Assembly: GCA_001872625.1 (NCBI GenBank)
Contig: MNXP01000021.1
Location: forward strand, 1-64,000
Length of the DNA stretch: 64,000 nucleotides
Reading direction: 5' to 3'
DNA from: Bacteroidetes bacterium CG2_30_33_31
GTDB lineage: Bacteria; Bacteroidota; Bacteroidia; Bacteroidales; UBA1556
Translations under genes and position numbers: made by a program
The notes under the pieces: model-generated
What the model saw: only the letters and a program-made list of their open reading frames with translations
What the model was told of the DNA's origin: nothing
Database searches by the model: none
In this document: piece by piece, positions 1-12,030 of the stretch
Layout of the letters: each line of letters begins with the position of its first letter
Position numbering within the stretch: the stretch's first letter is position 1

Positions 1-1
1 G

Positions 2-133
2 ATAAATGTCGGTTGGGACGGAATCTATCAAGGCGAAAAAGCTGAACAAGGTGTTTATACTTATTATGTAAGATTTACAACCTCCGATGGTCAACTCTAC
101 GAAAAACGTGGCTCTGTTACTTTGATAAGGTAA
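2..133 (+). CDS. C-terminal fragment of a T9SS type B (CHU_C / gliding-motility-associated) sorting-domain protein, truncated by the window start
   Basis: Frame 2 reads INVGWDGIYQGEKAEQGVYTYYVRFTTSDGQLYEKRGSVTLIR*, a typical type B C-terminal signal; not in the ORF track because it has no start in the window. Confidence 0.85.
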   Translation: MNVGWDGIYQGEKAEQGVYTYYVRFTTSDGQLYEKRGSVTLIR

Positions 134-155
134 CTATCTGAATTACAATAATTAC

Positions 156-189
156 AAAGGGCTGTTCTAAAATTAGACAGCCCTTTTTG
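156..189 (+). terminator. Rho-independent terminator
   Basis: aaagggctgt-(11)-acagcccttt followed by a T-rich tract, just after the truncated CDS. Confidence 0.8.
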
Positions 190-330
190 TTTTTCCAAAC
201 ATGCAAAAAATAAAACAGATTAAGATCCATAATAATAAAATATCTATTAATTTAGCAAAATGGTGCATGTATCCACTATTTTTATAAATATCATTTTAGC
301 CAAACTAAGAGAAACCAACTTTAACCTATA

Positions 331-2427
331 TTGAAACATTTTGAAAAATTCATCAGCTATATTTCTTCCTTTGATCAAAGCGAAGAATCACTAAGACTTG
401 TCAATGATTTTATTGGTCAAATAGAAAATCAACATTTGGATGAAGATAGCCCTAATTTAAAAAAACTGTTGGGAATACTCGATATTGCAATGGATTATTT
501 GAGTACTTATAGCACGACCTTAATAGCTGTGCTTGTGATTTTTAACAATGATTTAGATAGTAGAAAACTGCCGAATTTTATATCTAAAATTGTTGAAGGT
601 TATTACAAGATTAAATCTCTACAAGATAAAAAGCTTGGCGCAAATACAGATGACTATATGAATTATATTCTAACTGTGGCAGGAGATATGAGGGCTGTTT
701 TGATTGCCATTGCAGAGAATTTCTACCAACTGCGAAATTTAAATAATCAAAGCAGATCAAAGAATCAAATATTGCAATATTCAGAGCTAATATTTATTCC
801 ATTATGCCATAGGCTTGGTTTCTACCGCATTAAATCTGAAATGGAAGATTTGGTTTTGGCATTAAGACTGCCGGAGATTTATTCTAATATTTCTGAAAAG
901 CTCAACAAAACTGAGCTACAAAGAAATAAAATTATTGCTGATTTTATGTGTCCTATCAAGGAAACCTTGCAAAATCATAAAATCAATTATCATATTAAAA
1001 GTAGAACTAAGTCGATAGCATCCATTTATGCTAAAATGCAAAAACAGGATATTCCATTCGAAAAAGTTTACGATTTATTTGCCATTAGAGTTGTTATCGA
1101 CAGTTTAATAAAAAATGAAAAAGCAGATTGCTGGAGAGTATTTTCGGTGGTTACAAACATCTATAAACATGATATTAGAAGGCTAAGAGATTGGATTTCA
1201 AAACCAAGAGAAAACGGCTATGAATCTTTGCATATTACTGTCGAAACTGCTGAAAAGCAATTTGTTGAAGTTCAAATAAGAAGTCAAAGAATGGATGATG
1301 AAGCTGAAAATGGACTTGCAGCTCATTGGCGTTACAAAGGTGGAAAGGGCAAAACTGATATAGATTTTTACTTAAAAAAAATACGATCGGCAATAGAAAA
1401 CAAAGAATCTCATTCAAACTTTGAAGCATTTTCAGCAGAAAATTTTACTAAAGATTTATTTGCTTTTACGCCTACGGGTGAATTGAAAAAACTAAAATCT
1501 GGAGCTACTGTATTGGATTTTGCCTTTGGAATTCATAGCGAAATTGGCGTTCGATGCTCTGGTGCTCGCGTTAATGGTAAGATTGCTCCAATAAAACAAA
1601 AACTCAATAATGGTGATATGGTTGAGATTATCACCTCAAAAAATCAAAAACCTGCAACCGATTGGCTTAATTTTGTTATTTCTTCTCGAGCAAAAGCGCG
1701 AATAAAAAAAGCTGTGGATGAACAACGTTTTAATGAAGCTGAACAAGGAAAAGAAATTTTGATTAGGCGTATGAAAAATTGGAAAATTGATTTTTCACAA
1801 GATGCCATCGATAAAATTAGTAAAAATGTTGACACAAAAAATGTTACGGATATCTACCGGGATATATTTTTGGAAAAACTTGATTTAGCTTTTATAAAGA
1901 AAATCTTTTCAGAAAAGGAAATTAAATCTGAATTTGTTGAATCAGCAGAATCCATCGAAAACAAAATAAAGGAAACTAAATCTATTGACTCATTGGTAGT
2001 TGATGAATTGACAAATGTAAATTATCGCTTAGCAAGATGCTGCAATCCAATTCCGGGTGATGCTATTTTTGGATTTGTAACTGTAGCCAAAGGTATTAGC
2101 ATTCATAGGGCAGATTGTACAAATTCCATTTCTATGCACGAGCGTTATTTGTACCGTATTTTGCCAGCAAAGTGGAAGAATAATGAAGAAAAAGAAAATT
2201 TTAGAGCCGAATTATTTATTAAAGGTTTCGATAAAGAAGGAGTCGTATCAGATATCACTAAAATAATAAGTCTTAATGGCAATTTGATTTCTATTAATTT
2301 GAATACTATTGGGAGAAATTTTCAAGGTAAAGTTGTTGTTTTGGTTCACGACTCAAATCAGTTGACACAATTATTAAAATCTCTTCTTAATCATCACGAA
2401 GTAATTGAGGTTTTTAGAAAAAAATAA
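331..2427 (+). CDS. rel: RelA/SpoT-family (p)ppGpp synthetase with degenerate HD domain
   Basis: Synthetase motifs YDLFAIRVV, SKPRENGYESLH, EVQIRSQRMDDEAENGLAAHWRYK; TGS, zinc-finger (ARCCNPIPGD) and ACT regions. Confidence 0.93.
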   Translation: MKHFEKFISYISSFDQSEESLRLVNDFIGQIENQHLDEDSPNLKKLLGILDIAMDYLSTYSTTLIAVLVIFNNDLDSRKLPNFISKIVEGYYKIKSLQDKKLGANTDDYMNYILTVAGDMRAVLIAIAENFYQLRNLNNQSRSKNQILQYSELIFIPLCHRLGFYRIKSEMEDLVLALRLPEIYSNISEKLNKTELQRNKIIADFMCPIKETLQNHKINYHIKSRTKSIASIYAKMQKQDIPFEKVYDLFAIRVVIDSLIKNEKADCWRVFSVVTNIYKHDIRRLRDWISKPRENGYESLHITVETAEKQFVEVQIRSQRMDDEAENGLAAHWRYKGGKGKTDIDFYLKKIRSAIENKESHSNFEAFSAENFTKDLFAFTPTGELKKLKSGATVLDFAFGIHSEIGVRCSGARVNGKIAPIKQKLNNGDMVEIITSKNQKPATDWLNFVISSRAKARIKKAVDEQRFNEAEQGKEILIRRMKNWKIDFSQDAIDKISKNVDTKNVTDIYRDIFLEKLDLAFIKKIFSEKEIKSEFVESAESIENKIKETKSIDSLVVDELTNVNYRLARCCNPIPGDAIFGFVTVAKGISIHRADCTNSISMHERYLYRILPAKWKNNEEKENFRAELFIKGFDKEGVVSDITKIISLNGNLISINLNTIGRNFQGKVVVLVHDSNQLTQLLKSLLNHHEVIEVFRKK

Positions 2428-2531
2428 ATTTATTTCAATAATTTTAATTTCAAATTTGCAAATTTTATAAAAACCGTCATAATGTCATATATAATATTAG
2501 TGTAAATTTGCAGCATAATAATGATACCCAA

Positions 2532-3809
2532 ATGGACATTCAAACAATAAAGCAAAGATTTGAGATTATTGGCAATGCGCCTCAACTAAATAGAGCAATA
2601 GATATTGCAGTTCAAGTTGCTGCAACAGATTTAACAGTTTTAATTACTGGAGAAAGTGGTGTTGGAAAAGAATCTTTTCCAAAAATTATTCATAGCTTAA
2701 GTTCGCGAAAACATGGTAATTATATAGCTGTAAACTGTGGTGCAATTCCTGAAGGCACTATTGATTCTGAGCTTTTTGGTCATGAAAAAGGCTCCTTCAC
2801 TGGGGCTTTTGAAAGCCGTAAAGGATATTTTGAGGTTGCCAATGGTGGCACTATTTTTCTCGATGAGGTTGCTGAATTACCTCTTTCTACTCAAGTGCGA
2901 CTCCTAAGAGTGTTGGAGTCGGGCGAATTTATGCGCGTTGGATCTTCCACAGTTATCAAAACAGATGTTAGAGTGGTGGCAGCAACAAATGTTAACGTGC
3001 CAGAATCAATAAACAAAGGAAAATTTCGTGAAGATTTATATTATCGCTTGAATACTGTGCCAATTAATGTGCCTGCTTTACGCGATAGAAAAGATGATAT
3101 ATTGTTGCTATTTAGGAAATTTAGCTCGGATTTTTCTGTGAAATATAGAATGCCTGCTTTACAACTTTCTATTGATGCTGCTAATCTTTTGGTAAATTAT
3201 CACTGGCGTGGAAATGTAAGACAGCTTAAAAATATTACCGAACAAATTTCCATCATTGAAAAGGAGAGATTTATTGGTTCCGAAATTCTTTCTAAATATT
3301 TGCCCGACGATGGCTTTAAATCTAATTTACCTGTTATATTTCGTGAGCAAATGGGCGATAACGAGCATATAAGTGAAAGAGATTTACTTTATAAAGTCCT
3401 TTTCGATATGAAAAGAGACCTAAACGACCTTAAGGAATTAGTTCATGAAATTATGGACGAAGATGATTTGCCACAAAAACCTAGAAATTCTGATAGCCAT
3501 ATCATTAGAAAAATTATTAATGATGATATCGATGAATCTGGCAAATTGAATCAAGATGACTTTGAGGCAGAAGAAATAAAAACTACAACATCAATTTTAA
3601 GTGGTTTTTCTAAGCAAAACAATTCATCAATAAATTCTCCAATACAAGAATCTGTGGTGTTGGATGAGTCTCTTTCTCTCCAAAATAATGAGGTAGAAAT
3701 GATAAAAAGAGCTTTGAAAAAACATAACAATAAAAGAAAAAATGCCGCATCAGATTTAGGTATTTCTGAACGAACACTTTATAGGAAAATTAAAGAATTT
3801 AATCTCTAA
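2532..3809 (+). CDS. sigma-54-dependent transcriptional activator (AAA+ domain plus Fis-type HTH, no receiver domain)
   Basis: GESGVGKE Walker A, GSFTGA loop, GGTIFLDEV Walker B, C-terminal Fis HTH; start moved from track TTG 2508 to ATG 2532. Confidence 0.93.
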   Translation: MDIQTIKQRFEIIGNAPQLNRAIDIAVQVAATDLTVLITGESGVGKESFPKIIHSLSSRKHGNYIAVNCGAIPEGTIDSELFGHEKGSFTGAFESRKGYFEVANGGTIFLDEVAELPLSTQVRLLRVLESGEFMRVGSSTVIKTDVRVVAATNVNVPESINKGKFREDLYYRLNTVPINVPALRDRKDDILLLFRKFSSDFSVKYRMPALQLSIDAANLLVNYHWRGNVRQLKNITEQISIIEKERFIGSEILSKYLPDDGFKSNLPVIFREQMGDNEHISERDLLYKVLFDMKRDLNDLKELVHEIMDEDDLPQKPRNSDSHIIRKIINDDIDESGKLNQDDFEAEEIKTTTSILSGFSKQNNSSINSPIQESVVLDESLSLQNNEVEMIKRALKKHNNKRKNAASDLGISERTLYRKIKEFNL

Positions 3810-3814
3810 AATCG

Positions 3815-4315
3815 ATGAAAAGTAGAAATATTTACGTCTTTATAATTTTTATCTCATTGTTTACCTCTTCTTGTGGCATATATTCGTTTACAGGCTCAAA
3901 AATTAATGCAAAAACAATTTCCATAGATTATTTTGCTAATAAGGCTTCTATAATACAGCCATCATTAAGTCAGATACTTACTGATGGTTTCCGCGATAAA
4001 TTTGTTAATCAAACTAAACTTGATTTGGTTAAAAGAGATGCTGAATTACACCTTGAAGGCGAGATTACTGAGTATTCTGTTTCACCTGTTGCAATTCAAA
4101 GCGATCAAACAGCTGCACTCAACAGACTTCTAATTAAAGTAAATGTTAGATTCACTAATACTTTGGATGACAAACAAAGCTTCGAACAGACTTTTAGCCA
4201 ATATAAAGATTTCCAATCTTCGCTTAGCCTTTCGGCAGTGGAATCTCAATTAATTGATGAAATTGTGAAAAGCATTGTTGAAGATGTATTTAATAAGGCA
4301 CTTGTAAATTGGTAA
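3815..4315 (+). CDS. lptE: LptE-family LPS assembly lipoprotein
   Basis: Lipobox TSSCG followed by a YSFTG...TISIDYF pattern typical of Bacteroidota LptE; conserved neighbourhood. Confidence 0.8.
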   Translation: MKSRNIYVFIIFISLFTSSCGIYSFTGSKINAKTISIDYFANKASIIQPSLSQILTDGFRDKFVNQTKLDLVKRDAELHLEGEITEYSVSPVAIQSDQTAALNRLLIKVNVRFTNTLDDKQSFEQTFSQYKDFQSSLSLSAVESQLIDEIVKSIVEDVFNKALVNW

Positions 4316-4318
4316 AAT

Positions 4319-5167
4319 ATGAATAACAGCGATTTAAATAGATTTATTCAACCAGATTACCACTTCAAAAAAGAAGATATTTTAATTTTACAGAATATTA
4401 TTCAGAAACATCCTTGGTTTCAACTTGCACATCATTTTTTGGCAAAAGCTTGTTACCAAAATTCAACCAATGATTATAAAACGTGCTTAAACTCAGCAGC
4501 TTTCTATTCTAATGTTAGCGATGCTCTTTATAAATATATTTATGATGAAAAAGGAAAAGCAAATGAAACTTCAAATGAAATTATTGAATTAAAGAATAAT
4601 TTTACTATTGAAAAAGATGGTGAAGAAAAAGAAATAAATTCTGTTGAAAATCATAAGGAAATAATTAAAAATCGCTTAGCAGAAATTGAGAAAGAGAATG
4701 AAACTGCCTCAGAAAGTCTTGAGGAAAAGAAACTCTTAAATACAAATATTGCTGTAGAAGATAAACAAGATGTTGTTGTAAATGAAGAGCTTGCTGATAA
4801 GAAAGATGATTCTTCGTATTCAAGTTTTATTGAAAAGGGAGAAGATAATATTATAAATACTGATGAATTATCTGAATTTTCTAAGCTCGGTGGCAAATTA
4901 GAACAGACAAGTATTCTTAATAAATTTATTCAAAATGAACCTTCGATTAACAGACCTGCCGATGGACCTTATGGCGAAACCTTACGTCTGGCAAAGGAAA
5001 GTCTTGAAGATAGATTGGATGTGGTTTCGGAGACATTGGCAGAGATTTATTATAAGCAAGATAATGCGCAAAAAGCTGTAAAAATATATAAACAATTAAT
5101 TTTGAAAGTTCCAGAAAAAAAACGTTACTTTGCAGCCCGAATTAAGGAAATATTAGAAAATAAGTAA
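4319..5167 (+). CDS. TPR-containing hypothetical protein
   Basis: C-terminal TPR-like AEIYYKQDNAQKAVKIYKQLILKVPEKKRYFAARIKEI. Confidence 0.7.
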   Translation: MNNSDLNRFIQPDYHFKKEDILILQNIIQKHPWFQLAHHFLAKACYQNSTNDYKTCLNSAAFYSNVSDALYKYIYDEKGKANETSNEIIELKNNFTIEKDGEEKEINSVENHKEIIKNRLAEIEKENETASESLEEKKLLNTNIAVEDKQDVVVNEELADKKDDSSYSSFIEKGEDNIINTDELSEFSKLGGKLEQTSILNKFIQNEPSINRPADGPYGETLRLAKESLEDRLDVVSETLAEIYYKQDNAQKAVKIYKQLILKVPEKKRYFAARIKEILENK

Positions 5168-5179
5168 AATTAAATAGCT

Positions 5180-5566
5180 ATGGGTATTTATTATATGATT
5201 TCAATATTGATATTTATTGTATGTATATTATTGATATTGGTGGTTTTAGTACAAAATTCAAAAGGTGGTGGACTCACTTCTACCTTCGCTGCATCCAATC
5301 AAGTTTTGGGTGTAAAAAAGACTGCAGACTTCCTCGAAAAGACTACTTGGACACTTGCAATTTCTCTTTTATTACTTACTCTATCGACAATTTTTGTAAT
5401 ACCCCGCAGCGAAAATACTTCTGCAAGTGAAAATACCACACTTCAATATCTGCAAGAAAACGAAACTGCAAAACCTATAAATTATAATCCAGCTGTAAAT
5501 CCTCAGGCAGAGAAACCTCAAGAAGCTCCAGCCAAAGAAAATGAAGGACAACAAATACCAAAATAG
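5180..5566 (+). CDS. secG: Preprotein translocase subunit SecG
   Basis: ILLILVVLVQNSKGGGLTSTFAASNQVLGVKKTADFLEKTTW. Confidence 0.93.
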   Translation: MGIYYMISILIFIVCILLILVVLVQNSKGGGLTSTFAASNQVLGVKKTADFLEKTTWTLAISLLLLTLSTIFVIPRSENTSASENTTLQYLQENETAKPINYNPAVNPQAEKPQEAPAKENEGQQIPK

Positions 5567-5584
5567 AGTTTGGAAAGATATCTT

Positions 5585-5622
5585 AAAATGTCAGAATGTC
5601 ACAATGTTCTGACATTTTTTTT
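5585..5622 (+). terminator. Rho-independent terminator after secG
   Basis: aaaatgtcaga...tctgacatttt plus T tract. Confidence 0.8.
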
Positions 5623-5774
5623 GCTATCATTATTAGTGCAAATTTCATCATATCAATATGATAAGTTAAATATTTATCCTAAAAACGGTTTCAATTTTAT
5701 TATGTTCTATTTGGCATAAAATTCGACAAACCGAAAAAAGATTAAAATTAATTTAAACAAATATTATATTTATT

Positions 5775-6053
5775 ATGAGCAAAACAAATATTAAACCTCT
5801 TGGAACTCGCGTTTTAGTTGAGGTTGTGGAGTCTGAAGAGAAGACTATAAGCGGAATTATCATCCCCGATTCAGCAAAAGAAAAACAACAAAAAGGCACT
5901 GTTTTAGCAGTAGGTAAAGGCACAGAAAAAGAAAAAATGGAAGTGAAAGTCGGTGATCTCGTTGTTTATGGCAAATATGCTGGTACCGAAATCGAAGATG
6001 GTGGGAAATCATATCTCATCTTAAATCAAAGCGATATCCTCGCAACTTTATAA
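5775..6053 (+). CDS. groES: Co-chaperonin GroES
   Basis: [30 protein letters not shown]...YGKYAGTEI. Confidence 0.97.
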   Translation: MSKTNIKPLGTRVLVEVVESEEKTISGIIIPDSAKEKQQKGTVLAVGKGTEKEKMEVKVGDLVVYGKYAGTEIEDGGKSYLILNQSDILATL

Positions 6054-6068
6054 GACTATTTATTGTAA

Positions 6069-7721
<1,653 letters not shown>

Positions 7722-7751
7722 AATTAGCCTCAAATATTAATTTATTAAATT

Positions 7752-7784
7752 AAAGCTCTTTCTTGATGGAAAGAGCTTTTTTTT
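7752..7784 (+). terminator. Rho-independent terminator after groEL
   Basis: aaagctcttt-loop-aaagagcttt followed by T8. Confidence 0.85.
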
Positions 7785-7941
7785 CGTTGTCATCTTTAAT
7801 ATTTAAAACTTATTGTTAATGTCTTCATCGATTGAAGTAAAATCTTTAATTCAAATATTTTTATCGTCAGCTTTCTTTGATTTTATTTAGTAGGATGCGA
7901 ATTTGTTCATTTTATATGAACTGAAACTATTCAGCTCTCGG

Positions 7942-9750
7942 TTAAATCTCATTAAATCTTTTGCGAGCCTCTATAGTGAATAGACTTCCGGGATAATTAA
8001 GCAGCATTTTTTCATAATATACTTTTGCTTTTTTATTGTCTTTTAAAATATTATCATAAAGCCTCGCCAGTTCAATTAAAGCATTATCGGCTATGGAAGA
8101 ATTTGGAAAATTATCTACTGTTTTTTGAAAATGTTCAATAGCTTTTTGATAATCAGCAAGTTCAAGATACATTTGAGCTCGTTTATATTCTACATTGGGT
8201 AAAATTAGGTAATTAGGAAAGAGATTTTCCAAGGTATCAAGTTTCAAAAAAGCTTCATCAAATTTTTTCTGTAGCACCAAGAGTTCAGCCTCTGCAAAGC
8301 GCGACAAAGAAGTATATGAAGAGTCTGGATCCATATTTTCAGAAATAAGAAGTGAAAGTTCCATCGCATCATTTGCTATAAGTTTTGATGTGGCTCCTTT
8401 CAGTACATCCAATTGTGTTTTGGCCCAATCTATTTGGCCTACGTAATAGAAAAATTTTGCCGCCTTAAATTTTGCCTCATAGCCAATTGGTTCATTGGTG
8501 TAAGCTTTTTCAACTTGTTTGTAAAGCAAACTTGCACTCCATTTTTCGCCTGCAAAAAGTAAAACATCACCGAGTTCTAATTTTATTTCTGCATTATCTA
8601 AAGGTTTTAAATTATTGATATTTAATATTCTGTTTAATAATGTCTTTGCATAATCGGTATTGTGCAAATAAAAGGCTTCTATATGAGCAAGTTGCTTCAT
8701 AAGCTCCATGGTATTTAGGTTTTCGCCATATTTATCAAGAACGTTTTTATAATTTTCGGCTAATTTCTGGATTATAACTTTATTAATATTTGAATTTTTG
8801 GTGATATCCAGAAACTGAGCATTTAGGATATTAATTTCTGCTGAAATAAAAAATCTGTTTGATGTTCCCAAATTTAAAAGATATTGATATGCATCCACTG
8901 CTAATTTATATTGAAAATTAGAAATAAGAATATTCGCCAATTGAAAAACTCTTTCGCCGCCTTCATTAAATTGTTTGTCGAGTGATTTTGCCTGAATCAA
9001 GGCTAAATCAAATTCATGTTTTTGAAGTGAATACCAATAAAGTAACTCAGAATAAATTGTCTTTGATGGATTATTTTGAGTTCGTTTCAACAGTTCGTCA
9101 TGCAATGCATCAGAAATTTTTGAGCTTCCTTCGGCAGCAATTATAAGCTGAAGTTTCCCTTTTACCAAATCCAGATATTCTTGATTAGCATCTATCATAT
9201 CTAAATAGCTGCTTATCATATTATTATATTCTCCTTTGCTCAAATACATATCTGCAATTTCGATATTTAATGGAGGAGTAAACATGTTTTTGCCTTTTTC
9301 TAATATTTGAAGACTATAGTCGTAATGTTGCCTGTTTTGAAATGCGTTTGAGAGTTCAATATATTTTTCTCTATTCTTTGGAAGATCTTTAATGGTTTTT
9401 TTATAAATTTTTTCTGCCTTTTTTGTATCCCCTTTTAACTCATTAACATATCCCAACTCTACATTATATTTTTGGTTTTCGGGATTTATCGAAGCAACTT
9501 TGGAAACAAATTTCTCTGCTGCATTATAGTCTTTTTGAGCAAAAAGACAGTTCAAATAGTAACCGTAATAGAAAGTTGACGGATTTTTATCATAGATAGC
9601 TTTATAAAGCTGTGAAGCTTTATCAAATTCTCCATTCTGATAATACTGTAAAGCAAGTTGCTCATTTACATCCACTTGACAAATTCCTTTAATGGATAAA
9701 ACCATTAAAATAAATGACAGATATATAAAATGAGCAATGCCTTTAAACAT
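7942..9750 (-). CDS. Secreted tetratricopeptide-repeat protein
   Basis: Signal peptide and multiple TPR-like repeats. Confidence 0.85.
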   Translation of the reverse strand: MFKGIAHFIYLSFILMVLSIKGICQVDVNEQLALQYYQNGEFDKASQLYKAIYDKNPSTFYYGYYLNCLFAQKDYNAAEKFVSKVASINPENQKYNVELGYVNELKGDTKKAEKIYKKTIKDLPKNREKYIELSNAFQNRQHYDYSLQILEKGKNMFTPPLNIEIADMYLSKGEYNNMISSYLDMIDANQEYLDLVKGKLQLIIAAEGSSKISDALHDELLKRTQNNPSKTIYSELLYWYSLQKHEFDLALIQAKSLDKQFNEGGERVFQLANILISNFQYKLAVDAYQYLLNLGTSNRFFISAEINILNAQFLDITKNSNINKVIIQKLAENYKNVLDKYGENLNTMELMKQLAHIEAFYLHNTDYAKTLLNRILNINNLKPLDNAEIKLELGDVLLFAGEKWSASLLYKQVEKAYTNEPIGYEAKFKAAKFFYYVGQIDWAKTQLDVLKGATSKLIANDAMELSLLISENMDPDSSYTSLSRFAEAELLVLQKKFDEAFLKLDTLENLFPNYLILPNVEYKRAQMYLELADYQKAIEHFQKTVDNFPNSSIADNALIELARLYDNILKDNKKAKVYYEKMLLNYPGSLFTIEARKRFNEI

Positions 9751-9752
9751 TA

Positions 9753-11024
9753 TTAATCGATAAATTCAAAACCTGTGTAAGGCACTAAAAGCTTTGGAAT
9801 TCTGATACGGTTTTCTTCTTGATTATTTTCAAGCAAGGCAGCTACAATTCTTGGTAAAGCAAGAGCGCTTCCATTTAATGTATGAGCTAAGGCCTTTTTC
9901 CCATTTTCATCATTGAATCTAAGTTTTAGTCTATTAGCTTGATAACTCTCAAAATTTGAAACAGAGCTAACTTCTAACCAACGTTTTTGTGCGGCAGAAA
10001 ATACTTCCATATCATAAGTTAGGGCTGAAGTAAAACTTAAATCGCCTCCACAAAGTCTAAGAACTCTATAAGGCAATTCCAAATCTACCAAAAGTGATTG
10101 AACATAAGTGCTCATTTCTTCCAATCTAATATAAGATTTTTCTGGATGCTCAATTACCACAATTTCTACTTTATCAAATTGGTGAAGTCGATTTAATCCA
10201 CGAACATCTTTACCATAGGAGCCAGCTTCTCTACGAAAACATGCTGAGTAAGCTGTATTTCTGATAGGTAAATCATTCATTTCCACAATAGTATTTCTGT
10301 AGATATTTGTAACTGGAACTTCAGCGGTCGGGATTAAATAATATCCATCTTCGTTGGTAAAGTACATTTGACTGTCCTTATCTGGCAGTTGACCAGTACC
10401 ATAGCCGCTTGCTTCATTTACCATGTATGGTGGCTGAATTTCGCGATAACCAGCAGCAGTAGCTCTATCTAAAAAGAAGTTGATAAGTGCTCTTTGAAGT
10501 CGAGCCCCTTTGCCTTTATATACTGGAAATCCAGCGCCAGTAATTTTATTGCCCAATTCAAAGTCAATAATATCGTATTTAGATGCTAATTCCCAATGAG
10601 GCAAAGCAGTTTTGGAAAGAAGTGGAATTTCACCCTTGCTGAGTACAATTTCGTTATCGGTTTCGGATTTGCCTTTAGGAACTGAAATGTGCGGTACATT
10701 AGGAATCACTAAGAGTTTGTTTACAAGCTCATTCGACACAGAATTTAAAGTTTCATTTAGGACTTTAGATCTTTCTTTAAATTCTCCAGTTTTAAATTTT
10801 GCTTTGCCAGCCTGCTCAATTTTACCACTTTTATAAAGCATGCCAATTTCCTTAGAAATTTTATTGCTTTCTGCTAAGATGTCGTCAAGTTCTTTCTGAA
10901 TATTTTTGCGCTTGTTGTCAAGGCTCAAAATTTCTTTGAAAATTTTATTTGCATCATAGTTTTTTACTGCCAGAAGTTTGATGTATTCTTCTAAATTTTG
11001 CCTGATATTATTTACTGTAAGCAT
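9753..11024 (-). CDS. serS: Serine--tRNA ligase
   Basis: Coiled-coil N-terminus, class II motifs TAEVPVTNIYRNT, ACFRREAGSYGKDVRGLNRLHQFDKVE, LNGSALALPRIVAALLENNQ. Confidence 0.98.
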   Translation of the reverse strand: MLTVNNIRQNLEEYIKLLAVKNYDANKIFKEILSLDNKRKNIQKELDDILAESNKISKEIGMLYKSGKIEQAGKAKFKTGEFKERSKVLNETLNSVSNELVNKLLVIPNVPHISVPKGKSETDNEIVLSKGEIPLLSKTALPHWELASKYDIIDFELGNKITGAGFPVYKGKGARLQRALINFFLDRATAAGYREIQPPYMVNEASGYGTGQLPDKDSQMYFTNEDGYYLIPTAEVPVTNIYRNTIVEMNDLPIRNTAYSACFRREAGSYGKDVRGLNRLHQFDKVEIVVIEHPEKSYIRLEEMSTYVQSLLVDLELPYRVLRLCGGDLSFTSALTYDMEVFSAAQKRWLEVSSVSNFESYQANRLKLRFNDENGKKALAHTLNGSALALPRIVAALLENNQEENRIRIPKLLVPYTGFEFID

Positions 11025-11222
11025 TTTGTAATAATTTTAGCTTGCAAAAATATCATAATTTCGGTTTGCTTTTTGGTTTAATAATAATATTGAGTGGTTA
11101 AAATATTATAAAAATAATTATACGATTTGGAATTTTGAGATATAAACCAAATTTGATTTTTATAAAAAAATTTAACTCACAATTAAGTCAAATAATAGCT
11201 TATAATGAAGTTATTAGTATTA

Positions 11223-12020
11223 TTATTTTGAAAATGAAAATACATTCCAACCATTTTCTGCAGCCACTTTTTGAGCTCCTTGATTCTGCATAATTCCACC
11301 ACCCCAGTAATTGAGGTCATATATATTTGGTTCTTTAAACCATTTTTCAAAATTCATCCTGATGTTGATATTAGTGGTTACTCCACCTGATATTGTGAAA
11401 GAACTTGATGGCAAACTTACGCGGAAGGAATTATCAATAAAGGGTAAAATGACATTGCCTAAGGAATCATAGTTTTGTCCAATTCCAAGATGGAACCCAA
11501 ATCCCGCTTTAATATTATTAACATCTAACCACTTGCCATTTAGCTTCATATAATGGTATCCTCCGCCAATTACATCTGGCCATGACATATCTTTTTCGGG
11601 AAAATTGACAAACATTCCAGTGATGTTTTTATCGCTGCTGATGCCAAAATGGAATGCTAAAGAGTCATAATCTCCTATGTTAATGTCATCATAAACATTC
11701 CAAACTAAACTACTTGGAATCTGAGAATCAATGTAATGATAGTCAACCCAGCCTTTTATCATTGTAGAATTGCCGCCATGTTTATACAAAGTAACATCGC
11801 TAATAAAATATTGAACATCACTAACAAGATAATGATTGCCAGCCGCATTTATATAAATCATAGTATCAAAAATTGCTGGTGAGCCATCTACGTAGTTTTG
11901 GAAATTAATTTGTAATTTTCCTGTTGTAGGGTCGTTATTAACAACTGTTTTTTTGCAGGATACAAAAGTTAGACTTAAATAAGTAGCGGCTAATATTAAG
12001 GTAAAAAAGAGTTTTTTCAT
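11223..12020 (-). CDS. MbnP-like lipoprotein
   Basis: Lipobox SFVSCKK, LQINFQNYVDGSPAIFDTMIYINAAGNHYLVSDVQYFISDVTLY, GFHLGIGQNYD; start moved to ATG 12020; adjacent to MbnH-like peroxidase. Confidence 0.75.
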   Translation of the reverse strand: MKKLFFTLILAATYLSLTFVSCKKTVVNNDPTTGKLQINFQNYVDGSPAIFDTMIYINAAGNHYLVSDVQYFISDVTLYKHGGNSTMIKGWVDYHYIDSQIPSSLVWNVYDDINIGDYDSLAFHFGISSDKNITGMFVNFPEKDMSWPDVIGGGYHYMKLNGKWLDVNNIKAGFGFHLGIGQNYDSLGNVILPFIDNSFRVSLPSSSFTISGGVTTNINIRMNFEKWFKEPNIYDLNYWGGGIMQNQGAQKVAAENGWNVFSFSK

Positions 12021-12030
12021 GGCAATACTT

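Noticed and set aside
1235-1835. Antisense ORFs inside rel (1235..1429, 1644..1835)
   Set aside because: Fully covered by the well-supported rel gene on the other strand; low-complexity hydrophobic translations typical of shadow ORFs.
5567-5774. CIRCE (HrcA) operator upstream of groES
   Set aside because: No TTAGCACTC-N9-GAGTGCTAA-like repeat found; only the secG terminator.
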